A stretch of DNA of 64,000 nucleotides, taken from contig NZ_RAPN01000001.1 of NCBI RefSeq assembly GCF_003610535.1, positions 1 to 64,000 on the forward strand, in the 5' to 3' direction. The position numbers and the translations under genes were made by a program. Positions 7,801 through 15,057 of this stretch are shown here, piece after piece (position 1 is the stretch's first letter; the number at the start of each line of letters is the position of its first letter). The notes below the pieces were generated by a model. It made no database searches. It saw only the letters and a program-made list of their open reading frames with translations, and was not told where the DNA came from. This DNA comes from Mangrovibacterium diazotrophicum (GTDB lineage Bacteria > Bacteroidota > Bacteroidia > Bacteroidales > Prolixibacteraceae).

Positions 7801-8489
7801 GAGCGTTTCATTTTGCGGATGTATAATTCAGACAGGGCCATGGCAACAAAGGAGATCAGGACCGAGATCAATACCAGGCGGAGGGTTTCGCCTTCGCGAC
7901 CCGGAACCTGCATGTAGGCGAAAACCGCGAGTGGCAGGGTTTGCGTTTCGCCGGCAATGTTTCCGGCAAAGGTTATGGTGGCACCAAATTCACCCAGCGA
8001 CCGGGCAAAGGCAAGAATAGTTCCCGAGAGAATTCCGGGTGCAGCCAAGGGTACCGTGATTCGGAAAAAGGTTTTTAACCGCCCGATTCCGAGGATGCGG
8101 GAGGCATCTTCCAGACCGGGATCGACCATTTCGATGGCCGTACGGATTGAACGAACAATCAGCGGAAAAGAAACCACTACCGATGCTATAACGGCAGCCT
8201 CGAAGGTAAATGCCAGTTTCAGCCCAAATACTTCGAACAGCCATTTCCCGATGAATCCACGTGTGCCGAGAATCAGCAACAGGAGGTAGCCCGTGGTTAC
8301 CGGAGGCATCACCAGTGGCAGGTGAATGAAGCTCTCCACGACGGCTTTTCCCGTAAATTGTTTACGGGCCAGGATGTAGCCCAGCAGCAGTGCAAAGGGC
8401 AGCGATATCAGCGACGAGTACACGGCAACCCCAATAGACAGCCGGATGGCTTCGAACTCGGAACCGGTGAAATGGAATAAATCGGACAT
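7797..8489 (-). CDS. modB: Molybdate ABC transporter, permease
   Basis: 230 residues with about five transmembrane helices (for example SLISLPFALLLGYILA and VASVVVSFPLIV). It has the ABC inner-membrane loop EDASRILGIGRLKTFFRITVP (about 142-162), the EAA-type coupling motif that contacts ModC. Length and sequence match ModB/CysT-type permeases. Start ATG at 8489. The gene follows modA after a 166-nt spacer that contains a long perfect-armed hairpin, and it overlaps modC by 4 nt. Confidence 0.92.
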   Translation of the reverse strand: MSDLFHFTGSEFEAIRLSIGVAVYSSLISLPFALLLGYILARKQFTGKAVVESFIHLPLVMPPVTTGYLLLLILGTRGFIGKWLFEVFGLKLAFTFEAAVIASVVVSFPLIVRSIRTAIEMVDPGLEDASRILGIGRLKTFFRITVPLAAPGILSGTILAFARSLGEFGATITFAGNIAGETQTLPLAVFAYMQVPGREGETLRLVLISVLISFVAMALSELYIRKMKRS

Positions 8490-8556
8490 ACGTTGGCTGT
8501 TTTTTCGTTAAGATAGGATTTATCGGCTGCTTTTCGGTTGTTCGTTCCGAAAAAGA

Positions 8557-8617
8557 GAAAACGTAAAATTAGTATTAAAACCGCTTGTTCGCCGGGGCAT
8601 ACTAACCTTACGTTTTC
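8557..8617 (-). other. Long hairpin in the modA-modB spacer
   Basis: Arms of 19 nt, GAAAACGTAAAATTAGTAT (8557-8575) and ATACTAACCTTACGTTTTC (8599-8617), are perfectly complementary except for a 2-bp internal mismatch (AA opposite CC); the loop is 23 nt. It lies inside the mod transcript between modA and modB and has no T-run. It could be an RNA-processing or stability element that sets unequal ModA:ModB levels, or a protein-binding palindrome. Confidence 0.7.
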
Positions 8618-8655
8618 GAACATGTAAAAACCCTGTGATGATAAAGAAAGATTAT

Positions 8656-9450
8656 CTATTTGTTGAAGCCATATTTGGCCCAGATGGCTGCGCTGGCATC
8701 CGATTTAATGTATTCGTAAAAGGCTTTTGAGGCTGTGCTTTCTTTGAGCAGGCACGAAACATACACGATTGGTTTGTGCGATTTAGCCGGGAATGTACCA
8801 ACAACTTTCACTTTGGCCGATTCTTCGGCGTCGGTGCGGTAAACAATTCCAAGCGGCGCTTCACCCAATTCAACCACCATTAAAGCCGAACGAACATCTT
8901 TTGCGGGTAAAAACGAGTCGCTCAGTTTCTCATACCAGCCATAATAGTCAAGCGATTGTTTGGCGTATTTCCCGGCGGGAACGTGCGATGGATCGCCGAT
9001 TGAAAGACGACTGCCATTCAGCATCGACTGCAGGTCGAGCGTACTGTCCACCTCGAAGCTCTCAGTTGTACTTTCTTTGGGAGCCACAAACACGAGGTCG
9101 TTTAAAGCGATTTGATCTTTGTTGGGAGCAATCACATATCCCAGGCTGTCCACATAATCGGCCCAACGTTTGCTGGCCGAAATAAAGAGGTCGGGGGTTC
9201 CGCCCTGCTCGATCTGGCGAGCCAGTGTTCCGCTGGAAGCCATATTGGTGATCACTTTTACATTGTTGCTCACTGCAAACGAGTCGATCAACTCGGCCAA
9301 AACATTGGTAAGGCTTGCTGCTGCAAATACGGTAATTTCCGCCGGCGCTTCAGAGTCTGTTTTTTTTGCGCCTCCACTGCAGGATGTCATGACGACTGTT
9401 GCAACAATCAGGCTAAGAGCAACAATTCGGTTTATAAAGTTCGTTTTCAT
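8656..9450 (-). CDS. modA: Molybdate-binding lipoprotein
   Basis: 264 residues. The N-terminus is a lipoprotein signal with the lipobox MTSC (Cys24), so the mature protein is tethered to the membrane. The ModA fold follows: AEITVFAAASLTNVLAELI (about 37-55) with the ligand-binding Ser of AAASL, SSGTLARQIEQGG, then PSHVPAGKYAKQSL near 165, which is the anion-binding loop. It captures molybdate/tungstate and hands it to ModB. Start ATG at 9450. A 118-nt spacer, mostly a 7-bp minisatellite, separates it from the porin gene upstream on the same strand. Confidence 0.92.
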   Translation of the reverse strand: MKTNFINRIVALSLIVATVVMTSCSGGAKKTDSEAPAEITVFAAASLTNVLAELIDSFAVSNNVKVITNMASSGTLARQIEQGGTPDLFISASKRWADYVDSLGYVIAPNKDQIALNDLVFVAPKESTTESFEVDSTLDLQSMLNGSRLSIGDPSHVPAGKYAKQSLDYYGWYEKLSDSFLPAKDVRSALMVVELGEAPLGIVYRTDAEESAKVKVVGTFPAKSHKPIVYVSCLLKESTASKAFYEYIKSDASAAIWAKYGFNK

Positions 9451-9481
9451 ATTGCGTTGAATTTTTGAGTTTTAATTTTAA

Positions 9482-9565
9482 AATAATCAATAATCAATAA
9501 TCAATAATCAATAATCAATAATCAATAATCAATAATCAATAATCAATAATCAATAATCAATAATC
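9482..9565. repeat. Heptanucleotide minisatellite, 12 perfect copies of AATAATC
   Basis: Twelve uninterrupted AATAATC units fill the spacer between the stop codon of the porin gene (9569) and modA (start 9450). Such perfect short tandem arrays change copy number by slippage. The unit is not in a coding frame, so variation would alter the spacing or folding of the porin-modA intergenic mRNA or a promoter for modA. Confidence 0.95.
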
Positions 9566-9568
9566 AAT

Positions 9569-10753
9569 TTACAGTCTTACCTGCAGGGCCATTCCAATAA
9601 AGTTGCCTACGCTCGATGAGATTGATCCACCCTGATCTACATAGTGTAAAGATAACTTAAGCTTGTCTCGGTTTAGGTACCAGTTTACACCAATGTCGAA
9701 GGTTTTGTCGTCACCAATTTGTTTAAAGAGTGTTGAGCTACCTTCGCCTTCGTAGCTGTCGTAGGTGATAGTTGGCTCAACAAAAGTGCCTTTTACCGGG
9801 ATGTTGTAGCCGCAGCGAATGAACCACTCAGTTCCGTCGAAGTCTTCCAGACCGGCTGCTTCACGTTTCATCTTGTAGTACTCACCCTCTACTTTCAATC
9901 CTCCTTTGGTTGCTGAAATATCTGCTCCGTAAGCTTTCGATTTGTCGAAGGCGGTGCCGCTTCCGTTGTCCACTTTCCCAATGGTAGCGCCGCCAAGACC
10001 GATTGTAACTCCGTTGCGGGCATTCCAGTGGTTACCGGCGTGCCGTACTTTGTAAGTCTTTTGCTCGGGATCGCCAATGGAGAACATCACACGGCCAGTT
10101 AACAGCGGGTTGGCATGTTCCGGTCCATTAAAAGCCGCCGGAGAAAACGCACCAACCTGGTAGTTAATTCCAAAACCGTCGAAGTTTTTCAATCCCCCAA
10201 ACCCGATACCAGTCTCAATACCATTGCCTTTGCCTGTCATGAAATTACGTAAAAACCAGTCGGAGCGGGTTTTATCGAATGAAGATACGGACCACGGACT
10301 TGCCATATAGTCGAGGGAGATGGCAGCCCAGTAGTAACCGGCATGGAAATGCAATAAATCATCTTTGGAAAGTTTGGCCGTAATGAAGGCTTTCCAGACA
10401 TCCAGTCCGCTGTACGAGCCTTTGATGGCCGCGTAGGGATCTTCTCCAATACGGTCCAGGTTGAATTCAATTTCGTAGCTCAGCCATTTGTAGGGCGATC
10501 CCTTGGCTCCAAAGCGCAAGCGACGGAGCGAAGCGCTTCCACGATCGGCGTAATCAACATCATCCTTTCCTGCGTCAGTGGTGTAGGTAAGCCAGCTCTC
10601 AACAGCGACGATGGGTGTAAAGGCCTTGTCCTTTTGAAATTCGGTAAACGTAAAAGTATTACTCTTCTCTTCCTGCGATTTGACTATTGTCGGGGTGATT
10701 GTTGACAGTAGTAATAACGCTATAGCAACTAAACTTTTTCCTGATCTTTTCAT
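9569..10753 (-). CDS. Outer-membrane porin (OprO/OprP-like) of the molybdate operon
   Basis: 394 residues from the ATG at 10753; a longer frame would need a TTG start. The signal peptide is KRSGKSLVAIALLLLSTITP followed by a cleavage site near TIVKSQ. The mature protein has the alternating beta-strand pattern of a 16-stranded porin: SLRRLRFGAKGSPYKWLSYEIEF near 80-100 is typical of the phosphate-selective porin O/P family, and the last residue group MALQVRL ends in an aromatic/aliphatic barrel strand. It is the first gene of a run with modA, modB and modC, behind a ModE-like palindrome. That suggests uptake of molybdate or a related oxyanion across the outer membrane; this substrate is inference from context. 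Confidence 0.8.
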   Translation of the reverse strand: MKRSGKSLVAIALLLLSTITPTIVKSQEEKSNTFTFTEFQKDKAFTPIVAVESWLTYTTDAGKDDVDYADRGSASLRRLRFGAKGSPYKWLSYEIEFNLDRIGEDPYAAIKGSYSGLDVWKAFITAKLSKDDLLHFHAGYYWAAISLDYMASPWSVSSFDKTRSDWFLRNFMTGKGNGIETGIGFGGLKNFDGFGINYQVGAFSPAAFNGPEHANPLLTGRVMFSIGDPEQKTYKVRHAGNHWNARNGVTIGLGGATIGKVDNGSGTAFDKSKAYGADISATKGGLKVEGEYYKMKREAAGLEDFDGTEWFIRCGYNIPVKGTFVEPTITYDSYEGEGSSTLFKQIGDDKTFDIGVNWYLNRDKLKLSLHYVDQGGSISSSVGNFIGMALQVRL

Positions 10754-10777
10754 GGTAAATCTCAATTATGGTTTTTT

Positions 10778-10801
10778 CATTATAAATTGAAATGAATAAC
10801 G
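10778..10801. promoter_or_regulatory. ModE-like operator upstream of the porin-mod operon
   Basis: CATTAT (10778-10783), 12 nt, then ATAACG (10796-10801). The spacing and half-sites match, with one base different, the CGTTAT-N12-ATAACG architecture I recall for the Escherichia coli modA operator. It lies 25 bp before the porin start and downstream of the gene for a ModE-like regulator. Repression by molybdate-loaded regulator is the expected role, by inference. Confidence 0.5.
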
Positions 10802-10970
10802 ATTGGCAAAAAAAACTCGTTGGGGTGCACCTGTCCATGCCCGTCCTTCGTCAAGTAGGGCGATTTCTTCTTTGTGTTTTCTGATGCCAATCAGGTTATT
10901 CATTGTTCTTTTGTTTGAATAACGGTTTTTAAAAAAATAGTCAACAAATTTTCTGCGATTGTCGACTGCG

Positions 10971-11321
10971 TTAAAATTTACAGAGCCACAAGGACTCGTC
11001 AACCTGGTCTTTAAATGCGTCGTGCTTTTCTACCAAAGCTTCAAATTCCCGGATGATTCGTTCTCCGTACCGGGTAACCATGGTGCCGCCTCCGTTTGAA
11101 CCTCCTCGCTGCTTGACGATAACCGGAAGCGGCGAAAGTTCATTCATCGACTTGATGTAGTGCCAGGCTTGCTGATACGACATCTTGAGCTCCTTTGAAG
11201 CCGAATTGATCGAGCCTTTGTCTTTAATTAGCTTTAACAAGGCTATCCTTTTGGTGTCTAAAAAACACTCACCGCCTTTGTAAATTTCCAGTGAGCCGGT
11301 AACATTAAAAGGTCTTGTCAT
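10971..11321 (-). CDS. ModE-type winged-helix regulator (N-terminal domain only)
   Basis: 116 residues, start ATG at 11321. The winged helix-turn-helix (about 22-90) matches ModE/LysR-type N-terminal domains: IKDKGSINSASKELKMSYQQ, AWHYIKSMN, VKQRGGSNGGGTMVTRYGE. E. coli ModE has a C-terminal double TOBE molybdate-binding part; this protein stops after the DNA-binding and dimerisation helices, so how it senses metal is unclear. Single-domain ModE-like proteins are common beside mod genes. It lies about 220 bp upstream of the porin gene on the same strand and probably controls the mod operon. Confidence 0.82.
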   Translation of the reverse strand: MTRPFNVTGSLEIYKGGECFLDTKRIALLKLIKDKGSINSASKELKMSYQQAWHYIKSMNELSPLPVIVKQRGGSNGGGTMVTRYGERIIREFEALVEKHDAFKDQVDESLWLCKF

Positions 11322-11405
11322 GATCGTTCAGTTTATAAAAATGATGCCAAAAAGTTTAGTTCGTTGTAATTTAAATATTTAGAGTGGAGTCTGAAAATGG
11401 ATCCT

Positions 11406-11447
11406 ACATTTTTGTCGGAGACTTTTAATTGAAATCGACAAAAATGT
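11406..11447. promoter_or_regulatory. 12-bp inverted repeat, possible operator
   Basis: ACATTTTTGTCG (11406-11417) and CGACAAAAATGT (11436-11447) are perfect complements 18 bp apart, in the 412-bp divergent spacer between the ModE-like gene and the nitrogenase-associated gene. Their outer decamer ACAAAAATGT recurs at 11629-11638 inside the palindrome CTACAAAAATGTAG (11627-11640). This recurrence points to a regulator-binding word. I see no gene in the rest of this spacer. Confidence 0.5.
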
Positions 11448-11733
11448 TTTGCCTATAAATTGATTTAATGCAGCCATTTTCTTCTCTCTTCATCCCAAAT
11501 ATGGAAGATTTTAGTTGATTTTCGAAGATTTGTGCTACTTCTTCCAGATTACCAATCGTAATTTTTGTCAAAAAGGATGTCGCAAGCAGCTTTTTTGCTT
11601 CTTATTCCTTGAAAGGAGAGAATATCCTACAAAAATGTAGTAATAATTATTTGTTTGTATGCTAATTATCTGTAAATAAGGATGTAATGTGGTGTGGAGA
11701 GACTTTTGTTGCAGTGTGTATAAACAGACGAAT

Positions 11734-12171
11734 ATGGCAACGATAGTATTTTTTGAAAAGACTGGGTGTATAAACAACACCAAACAGAAGAAAATTTTGG
11801 ATTTGGCAGGGCATTACGTGCAAGCCGTCAATTTATTAAAACATCCGTGGACAGAAAATGAACTGCTTTCATTTTTCGACCAATTGGAAGTGAAGGATTG
11901 GTTCAATAGAAATGCACCGGCAATCACTGCGGGAGATGTCGTACCGGAAGATTTCGATCGGGAATCAGCGATTAAGGCTTTATTGAAAGAGCCAATTTTG
12001 ATCAGACGGCCTTTGATGGTGATCGGAGAGAATCGTTTGGTCGGTTTTAATCCGGAAGAATTGGATCATTTGATTGGGATAAAAGCAGTAAAGCATGAAG
12101 AAGCTCAAAACTTACTGAGCCAGAATTTAAGTGTTTGTCCCCAGAAGGACCGCGGGTTGAGTTGCAATTAA
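11734..12171 (+). CDS. Nitrogenase-associated protein, ArsC/Spx-like fold
   Basis: 145 residues from the ATG at 11734 (MATIVFFEKTGCINNTKQK); an upstream in-frame GTG/TTG extension is unlikely because the family starts here. The pattern -FFEKTGCINN-KQK-, LLKHPWTENEL, VKDWFNRNAPAI and LIRRPLMVIGENRLVGF matches the ArsC-like 'nitrogenase-associated protein' family (TIGR01616 as I recall it), a thioredoxin-fold relative of arsenate reductase with the conserved Cys of TGC and the RRP motif. Its biochemical role is not settled. Its place next to molybdate uptake genes fits molybdenum-nitrogenase physiology, but no nif gene is in the window. Confidence 0.8.
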   Translation: MATIVFFEKTGCINNTKQKKILDLAGHYVQAVNLLKHPWTENELLSFFDQLEVKDWFNRNAPAITAGDVVPEDFDRESAIKALLKEPILIRRPLMVIGENRLVGFNPEELDHLIGIKAVKHEEAQNLLSQNLSVCPQKDRGLSCN

Positions 12172-12183
12172 AGAACCTTATAT

Positions 12184-12223
12184 AAAAACAAAATGGGAGT
12201 TACTCGGTATGAATAGCTCCCAT
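12184..12223 (-). terminator. Rho-independent terminator of the structured RNA
   Basis: ATGGGAGTTACTC (12193-12205) and GAATAGCTCCCAT (12211-12223) form a 13-bp stem with one mismatch and a 5-nt loop; on the minus strand it is followed by TTTTGTTTTT. The plus-strand side has no T-run, so it serves the minus-strand transcript, not the gene ending at 12171. Confidence 0.7.
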
Positions 12224-12696
12224 TCACTTCCACAGCTTAAAGCTGTTTCCGCGTCAGGCTACTGTTATTGCGGCTGGCTTCGAGTTCGACCGAAGTCTTG
12301 CTCCCTCGCCCTTGTCCTTCCCGTTAGGCGTGTTACGGCTTAACTTTCGGGATGTTTGTTCGGTTACATTGCTGCACCTTCCCAAACGAAGCCCTCACAG
12401 ATTTTCCGAGTGTGGCGTCTTACGATGCCTGCATTTCTCGTCAGCAGTTTTCGGAATTTCTTCCTACTGCAACCTTAATCGGAAGAAGTCTTCCGCCAGG
12501 TCTCTGTTTTTGGTCAAAACTTAATTGAACGCTTGGCGATCATGCTTGATTAACTACTTTTCGAATCTCTTCGCTTTTCATTAAACTTCGGCTCTTCAGA
12601 CGGCAAATTCGATGATTTGTTCGACTCGGTTCCGGCTTAGCTAAAAGCTTTTCCCTCATCCTCATCTTTCCGAGCGGCCTTTTATCGCTCACCTGA
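12184..12696 (-). ncRNA. Structured RNA of unknown family, about 510 nt
   Basis: The 900-bp stretch 12172-13068 has no convincing gene. Its left two-thirds, read on the minus strand, is dense with hairpins capped by stable loops: GGCATC-GTAA-GACGCC; GAC-TTCG-GTC inside CTTCG/CGAAG; GGAA-GAAA-TTCC enclosed by GCAGT/ACTGC; GGAAGA/TCTTCC; CCCG-AAA-GTTA paired with TAACGGG; GAGCG/CGCTC. It starts just after a Bacteroidota promoter (12702-12733) and ends in a hairpin (12193-12223) followed by TTTTGTTTTT. None of the RNase P, tmRNA, SRP or 6S signatures I know is present, nor a group II intron domain V. Confidence 0.6.
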
Positions 12697-12701
12697 TAGA
12701 T

Positions 12702-12733
12702 TAAAATTACAACACAATTCCTATGTAAGTCAA
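12702..12733 (-). promoter_or_regulatory. Promoter of the structured RNA
   Basis: On the minus strand TTG (12733-12731), 21 nt, then TAATTTTA (12709-12702). This fits the primary-sigma pattern of the phylum (TTTG, 19-21 nt, TAnnTTTG) with one mismatch in the -7 box, and it points directly into the structured region. Confidence 0.5.
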
Positions 12734-13031
12734 TTTTTTACAGTGTTTTAAATGAACGTCGTATCAACTGTAGTAATCAACAATTGTTAGTTTCGTCTAC
12801 GAGGCCCAAAATACCAAGGTTTCAAGTTGATTGTAGAATTGTTTTTAAGCAGGTTATTAACAATTTTAGAACCTCATAAAACGCATAATCCTGCCTGAAA
12901 GCTTTTTGATTTTATATTGCGTTCGATAAATCACCAGTTGTTCAGTCTTATAAATGAGCTTTCGTGACTACTTTGTTAGCTAAAAATTACTTTGAATAAG
13001 GATTTGAACGATGTTTTTAGCTTAAGAAAAT

Positions 13032-13039
13032 TAAATTTG
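13032..13039 (+). promoter_or_regulatory. -7 box upstream of the ECF sigma gene
   Basis: TAAATTTG matches the TAnnTTTG consensus exactly and lies 29 bp before the sigma gene start at 13069. A TTTG element (13003-13006) is about 5 nt farther away than ideal. Confidence 0.4.
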
Positions 13040-13068
13040 TGTTTGGGTAAAAAGGAATAAACTAGCGC

Positions 13069-13656
13069 ATGCAGGTTCGAAATCGGGATTACTGGTTAAT
13101 GATATGGCATCAGTTCAAGACTGGGGAGTCCAAAGCATTTGAGACGATTTACAATGAATTTATCGATCATTTGTATTCTTATGGAATAAAAATGTCGAAA
13201 GATCATGAAATGGTCAAAGATGCTATTCACGACCTTTTTATCAATCTCTACAACTACAAAATCGACCTGAAGAGCCCGGAGTATATTGAATTCTACCTAT
13301 TTAAGTCTTTTCGGCGAATTATTCTGGATAAAATAAAGCAAGGTCAAAATAGTAGGGAGTTTGAAGAGAATGAAGACTTATCATTCAATTTGTCCTTCGA
13401 TCTGGAAGCTGAGTATATTCTGGATGAGTCGGAACAGTACCGGGTGAAAGCTTTGAAGGCATTATTGGACTCGTTAAACCCGGCACAAAAAGAATTACTC
13501 TATCTTCGGTTTCAAACCGGCTTGAGTTATATCGAAATTGCAGAAATCTTAAAACTGAAGCCGGACACTGTAAAGAAACAGGTTCAGAGGCTACTCAGCC
13601 AGATTCGGGTACAGCTCGGAGCGGGCTTTCTGGAACTCCTCACAATTATTTTTTAA
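13069..13656 (+). CDS. ECF RNA polymerase sigma factor (FecI-like)
   Basis: 195 residues; ATG at 13069, with an internal ATG at codon 11 as alternative. Region 2 covers about 22-90 (AFETIYNEFIDHLYSYGIKM, DAIHDLFINLY) and region 4 about 135-185 (LNPAQKELLYLRFQTGLSYIEIAEIL, DTVKKQVQRLL). No region 3, as expected of ECF factors. It is followed by a FecR-type anti-sigma gene and a SusC/SusD pair whose SusC has a signalling (STN) domain. The usual model is that substrate binding at the outer membrane signals through FecR to release this sigma factor, which then transcribes susCD. Confidence 0.93.
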   Translation: MQVRNRDYWLMIWHQFKTGESKAFETIYNEFIDHLYSYGIKMSKDHEMVKDAIHDLFINLYNYKIDLKSPEYIEFYLFKSFRRIILDKIKQGQNSREFEENEDLSFNLSFDLEAEYILDESEQYRVKALKALLDSLNPAQKELLYLRFQTGLSYIEIAEILKLKPDTVKKQVQRLLSQIRVQLGAGFLELLTIIF

Positions 13657-13768
13657 TATTTTTTCACATTTCTTGTCCCTTTTTTAGCATTTCTCACTCT
13701 TAGTAGAAAGAAACAGTTCAAAATGTCGGAAAGGCGAAGGAGTTTCTTTCAATTTACTACTTTATTGC

Positions 13769-14962
13769 ATGAGAAAAGTTGAAGAAGATATTTTAAATAA
13801 TCCCCTATTTTTCAAATGGGTTTATCACCCCAATGAGGAAACGGAGCATTGGTGGAAAGAATATATTCAGAAGCATCCTGAGTTTGAGTCCGAATTGGAG
13901 CAGGTAAAAAAGCAACTGCTGAAGATTCAGTACGAGCAGGAAGTGATGGGAGAGCGGGAAAAGAAAGCACTTGCCCGAAAAATAATGGAACAGACGATTA
14001 ATCGTCATAGAACGGCTCGGATTTTACGACTGAAGTCATTGACGAAATATGCGGCGATATCATTCCTGTTTTTCTGCCTGGGAGGAACATTAGTCTATTT
14101 CTTCCTGGAGCAAGAAAAGCCTTACCAGATATTGGCTAATTCGGAAGATTACATCAACATAAAAGGCCCTTCGCTTATTCTCGACAACAAGGAGATTGTG
14201 GCTTTGGAGGACGAGGAGTCAAATATCAATTACCTGGATAAGGGAAAAGTTATTGTCAACGGCAAAAGCGTATTAAAAAAAGACAGTTTGACCAAATCCG
14301 GTAACGAACTCAACCAATTGCTGATTCCCTACGGTAACCGCTCGAAGATTGTTCTCAGCGATAGTACAGTTATTTGGTTGAATGCTGGCAGTCGGTTGAT
14401 TTACCCGACGACGTTTAAAGGTGAGAAGCGCGAGGTTTTTCTTTTTGGAGAAGCTTTTTTCCAAGTTTCGAAGGACAAAGAGCACCCTTTCATCATTTCA
14501 ACAAATGACCTTTCGATAAAAGTATTGGGAACCCAATTCAATGTCAGTGCTTATCCCGAGGATCAGGTGGTTCAAACGGTTTTAACGGAGGGACGGGTTT
14601 CAATCAAGAAAAACAAGGCAGGCTTGTTTGAAAAAGAGGTTGTCTTGAATCCGGGGCAGATGGCCAGTTTCAACAAAGAAAGTTCTGAGACGAAAGTGGT
14701 TGATGTTGATCCGGTTTACTATGTCATCTGGAAAGACGGGACTCTGAAATTTACAAATGAAGATCTCAGTCGCGTGATTAAAAAACTTGAGCGATTTTAC
14801 AATGTCAGCTTTTCGTTCCGTAATGCCTTGGATGGTTCTATTCAGATTTCAGGAAAACTCGATTTAAACGGGAATTTGGATGAAGTGGTAAAATATGTGG
14901 AAAAGGCAGCAGATGTAAAAATTACGTCAATAAAAGGTACAACACGTTACTATATAAATTAA
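13769..14962 (+). CDS. FecR-type anti-sigma factor / transducer
   Basis: 397 residues from the ATG at 13769. The cytoplasmic N-terminus (1-90, with WWKEYIQKHPEFESELEQ) binds sigma, a single transmembrane segment lies at about 93-113 (YAAISFLFFCLGGTLVYFF), and the periplasmic part has the FecR domain (about 190-290: NRSKIVLSDSTVIWLNAGSRLIYP, GEAFFQVSKDKEHPFIIST, LGTQFNVSAY) and the C-terminal STN-contacting domain (LSRVIKKLERFYNVSFSF). All landmarks are present. Gap to the sigma gene is 112 nt, to the SusC gene 95 nt. Confidence 0.95.
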   Translation: MRKVEEDILNNPLFFKWVYHPNEETEHWWKEYIQKHPEFESELEQVKKQLLKIQYEQEVMGEREKKALARKIMEQTINRHRTARILRLKSLTKYAAISFLFFCLGGTLVYFFLEQEKPYQILANSEDYINIKGPSLILDNKEIVALEDEESNINYLDKGKVIVNGKSVLKKDSLTKSGNELNQLLIPYGNRSKIVLSDSTVIWLNAGSRLIYPTTFKGEKREVFLFGEAFFQVSKDKEHPFIISTNDLSIKVLGTQFNVSAYPEDQVVQTVLTEGRVSIKKNKAGLFEKEVVLNPGQMASFNKESSETKVVDVDPVYYVIWKDGTLKFTNEDLSRVIKKLERFYNVSFSFRNALDGSIQISGKLDLNGNLDEVVKYVEKAADVKITSIKGTTRYYIN

Positions 14963-15057
14963 TCCGGAATGTGGTGGCTCACAAACCGGATTAAAAGATG
15001 AAACTGCATTGATAATTAGGTCAATACAGTAGTTTTAAATTTAAACAACTCAAATGT

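Noticed and set aside
8408-8623. Minus-strand frame of 71 codons across the modA-modB hairpin
   Set aside because: It overlaps modB out of frame and runs through the hairpin arms; the modB start at 8489 is well supported.
10766-10903. Small minus-strand frame between the ModE-like and porin genes (45 codons from an ATG at 10903)
   Set aside because: It ends inside the operator/promoter region of the porin gene and has no recognisable feature; likely non-coding.
12312-12524. Plus-strand frame of 70 codons in the gene-free stretch
   Set aside because: Composition is non-protein-like and it runs antisense through the hairpins of the structured RNA, which explain the sequence better.
12184-12696. 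Structured RNA as RNase P RNA, tmRNA or a group II intron
   Set aside because: The RNase P core, the tmRNA tRNA-like end and an intron domain V signature were looked for by eye and not found; an unusual intron relict cannot be fully excluded.
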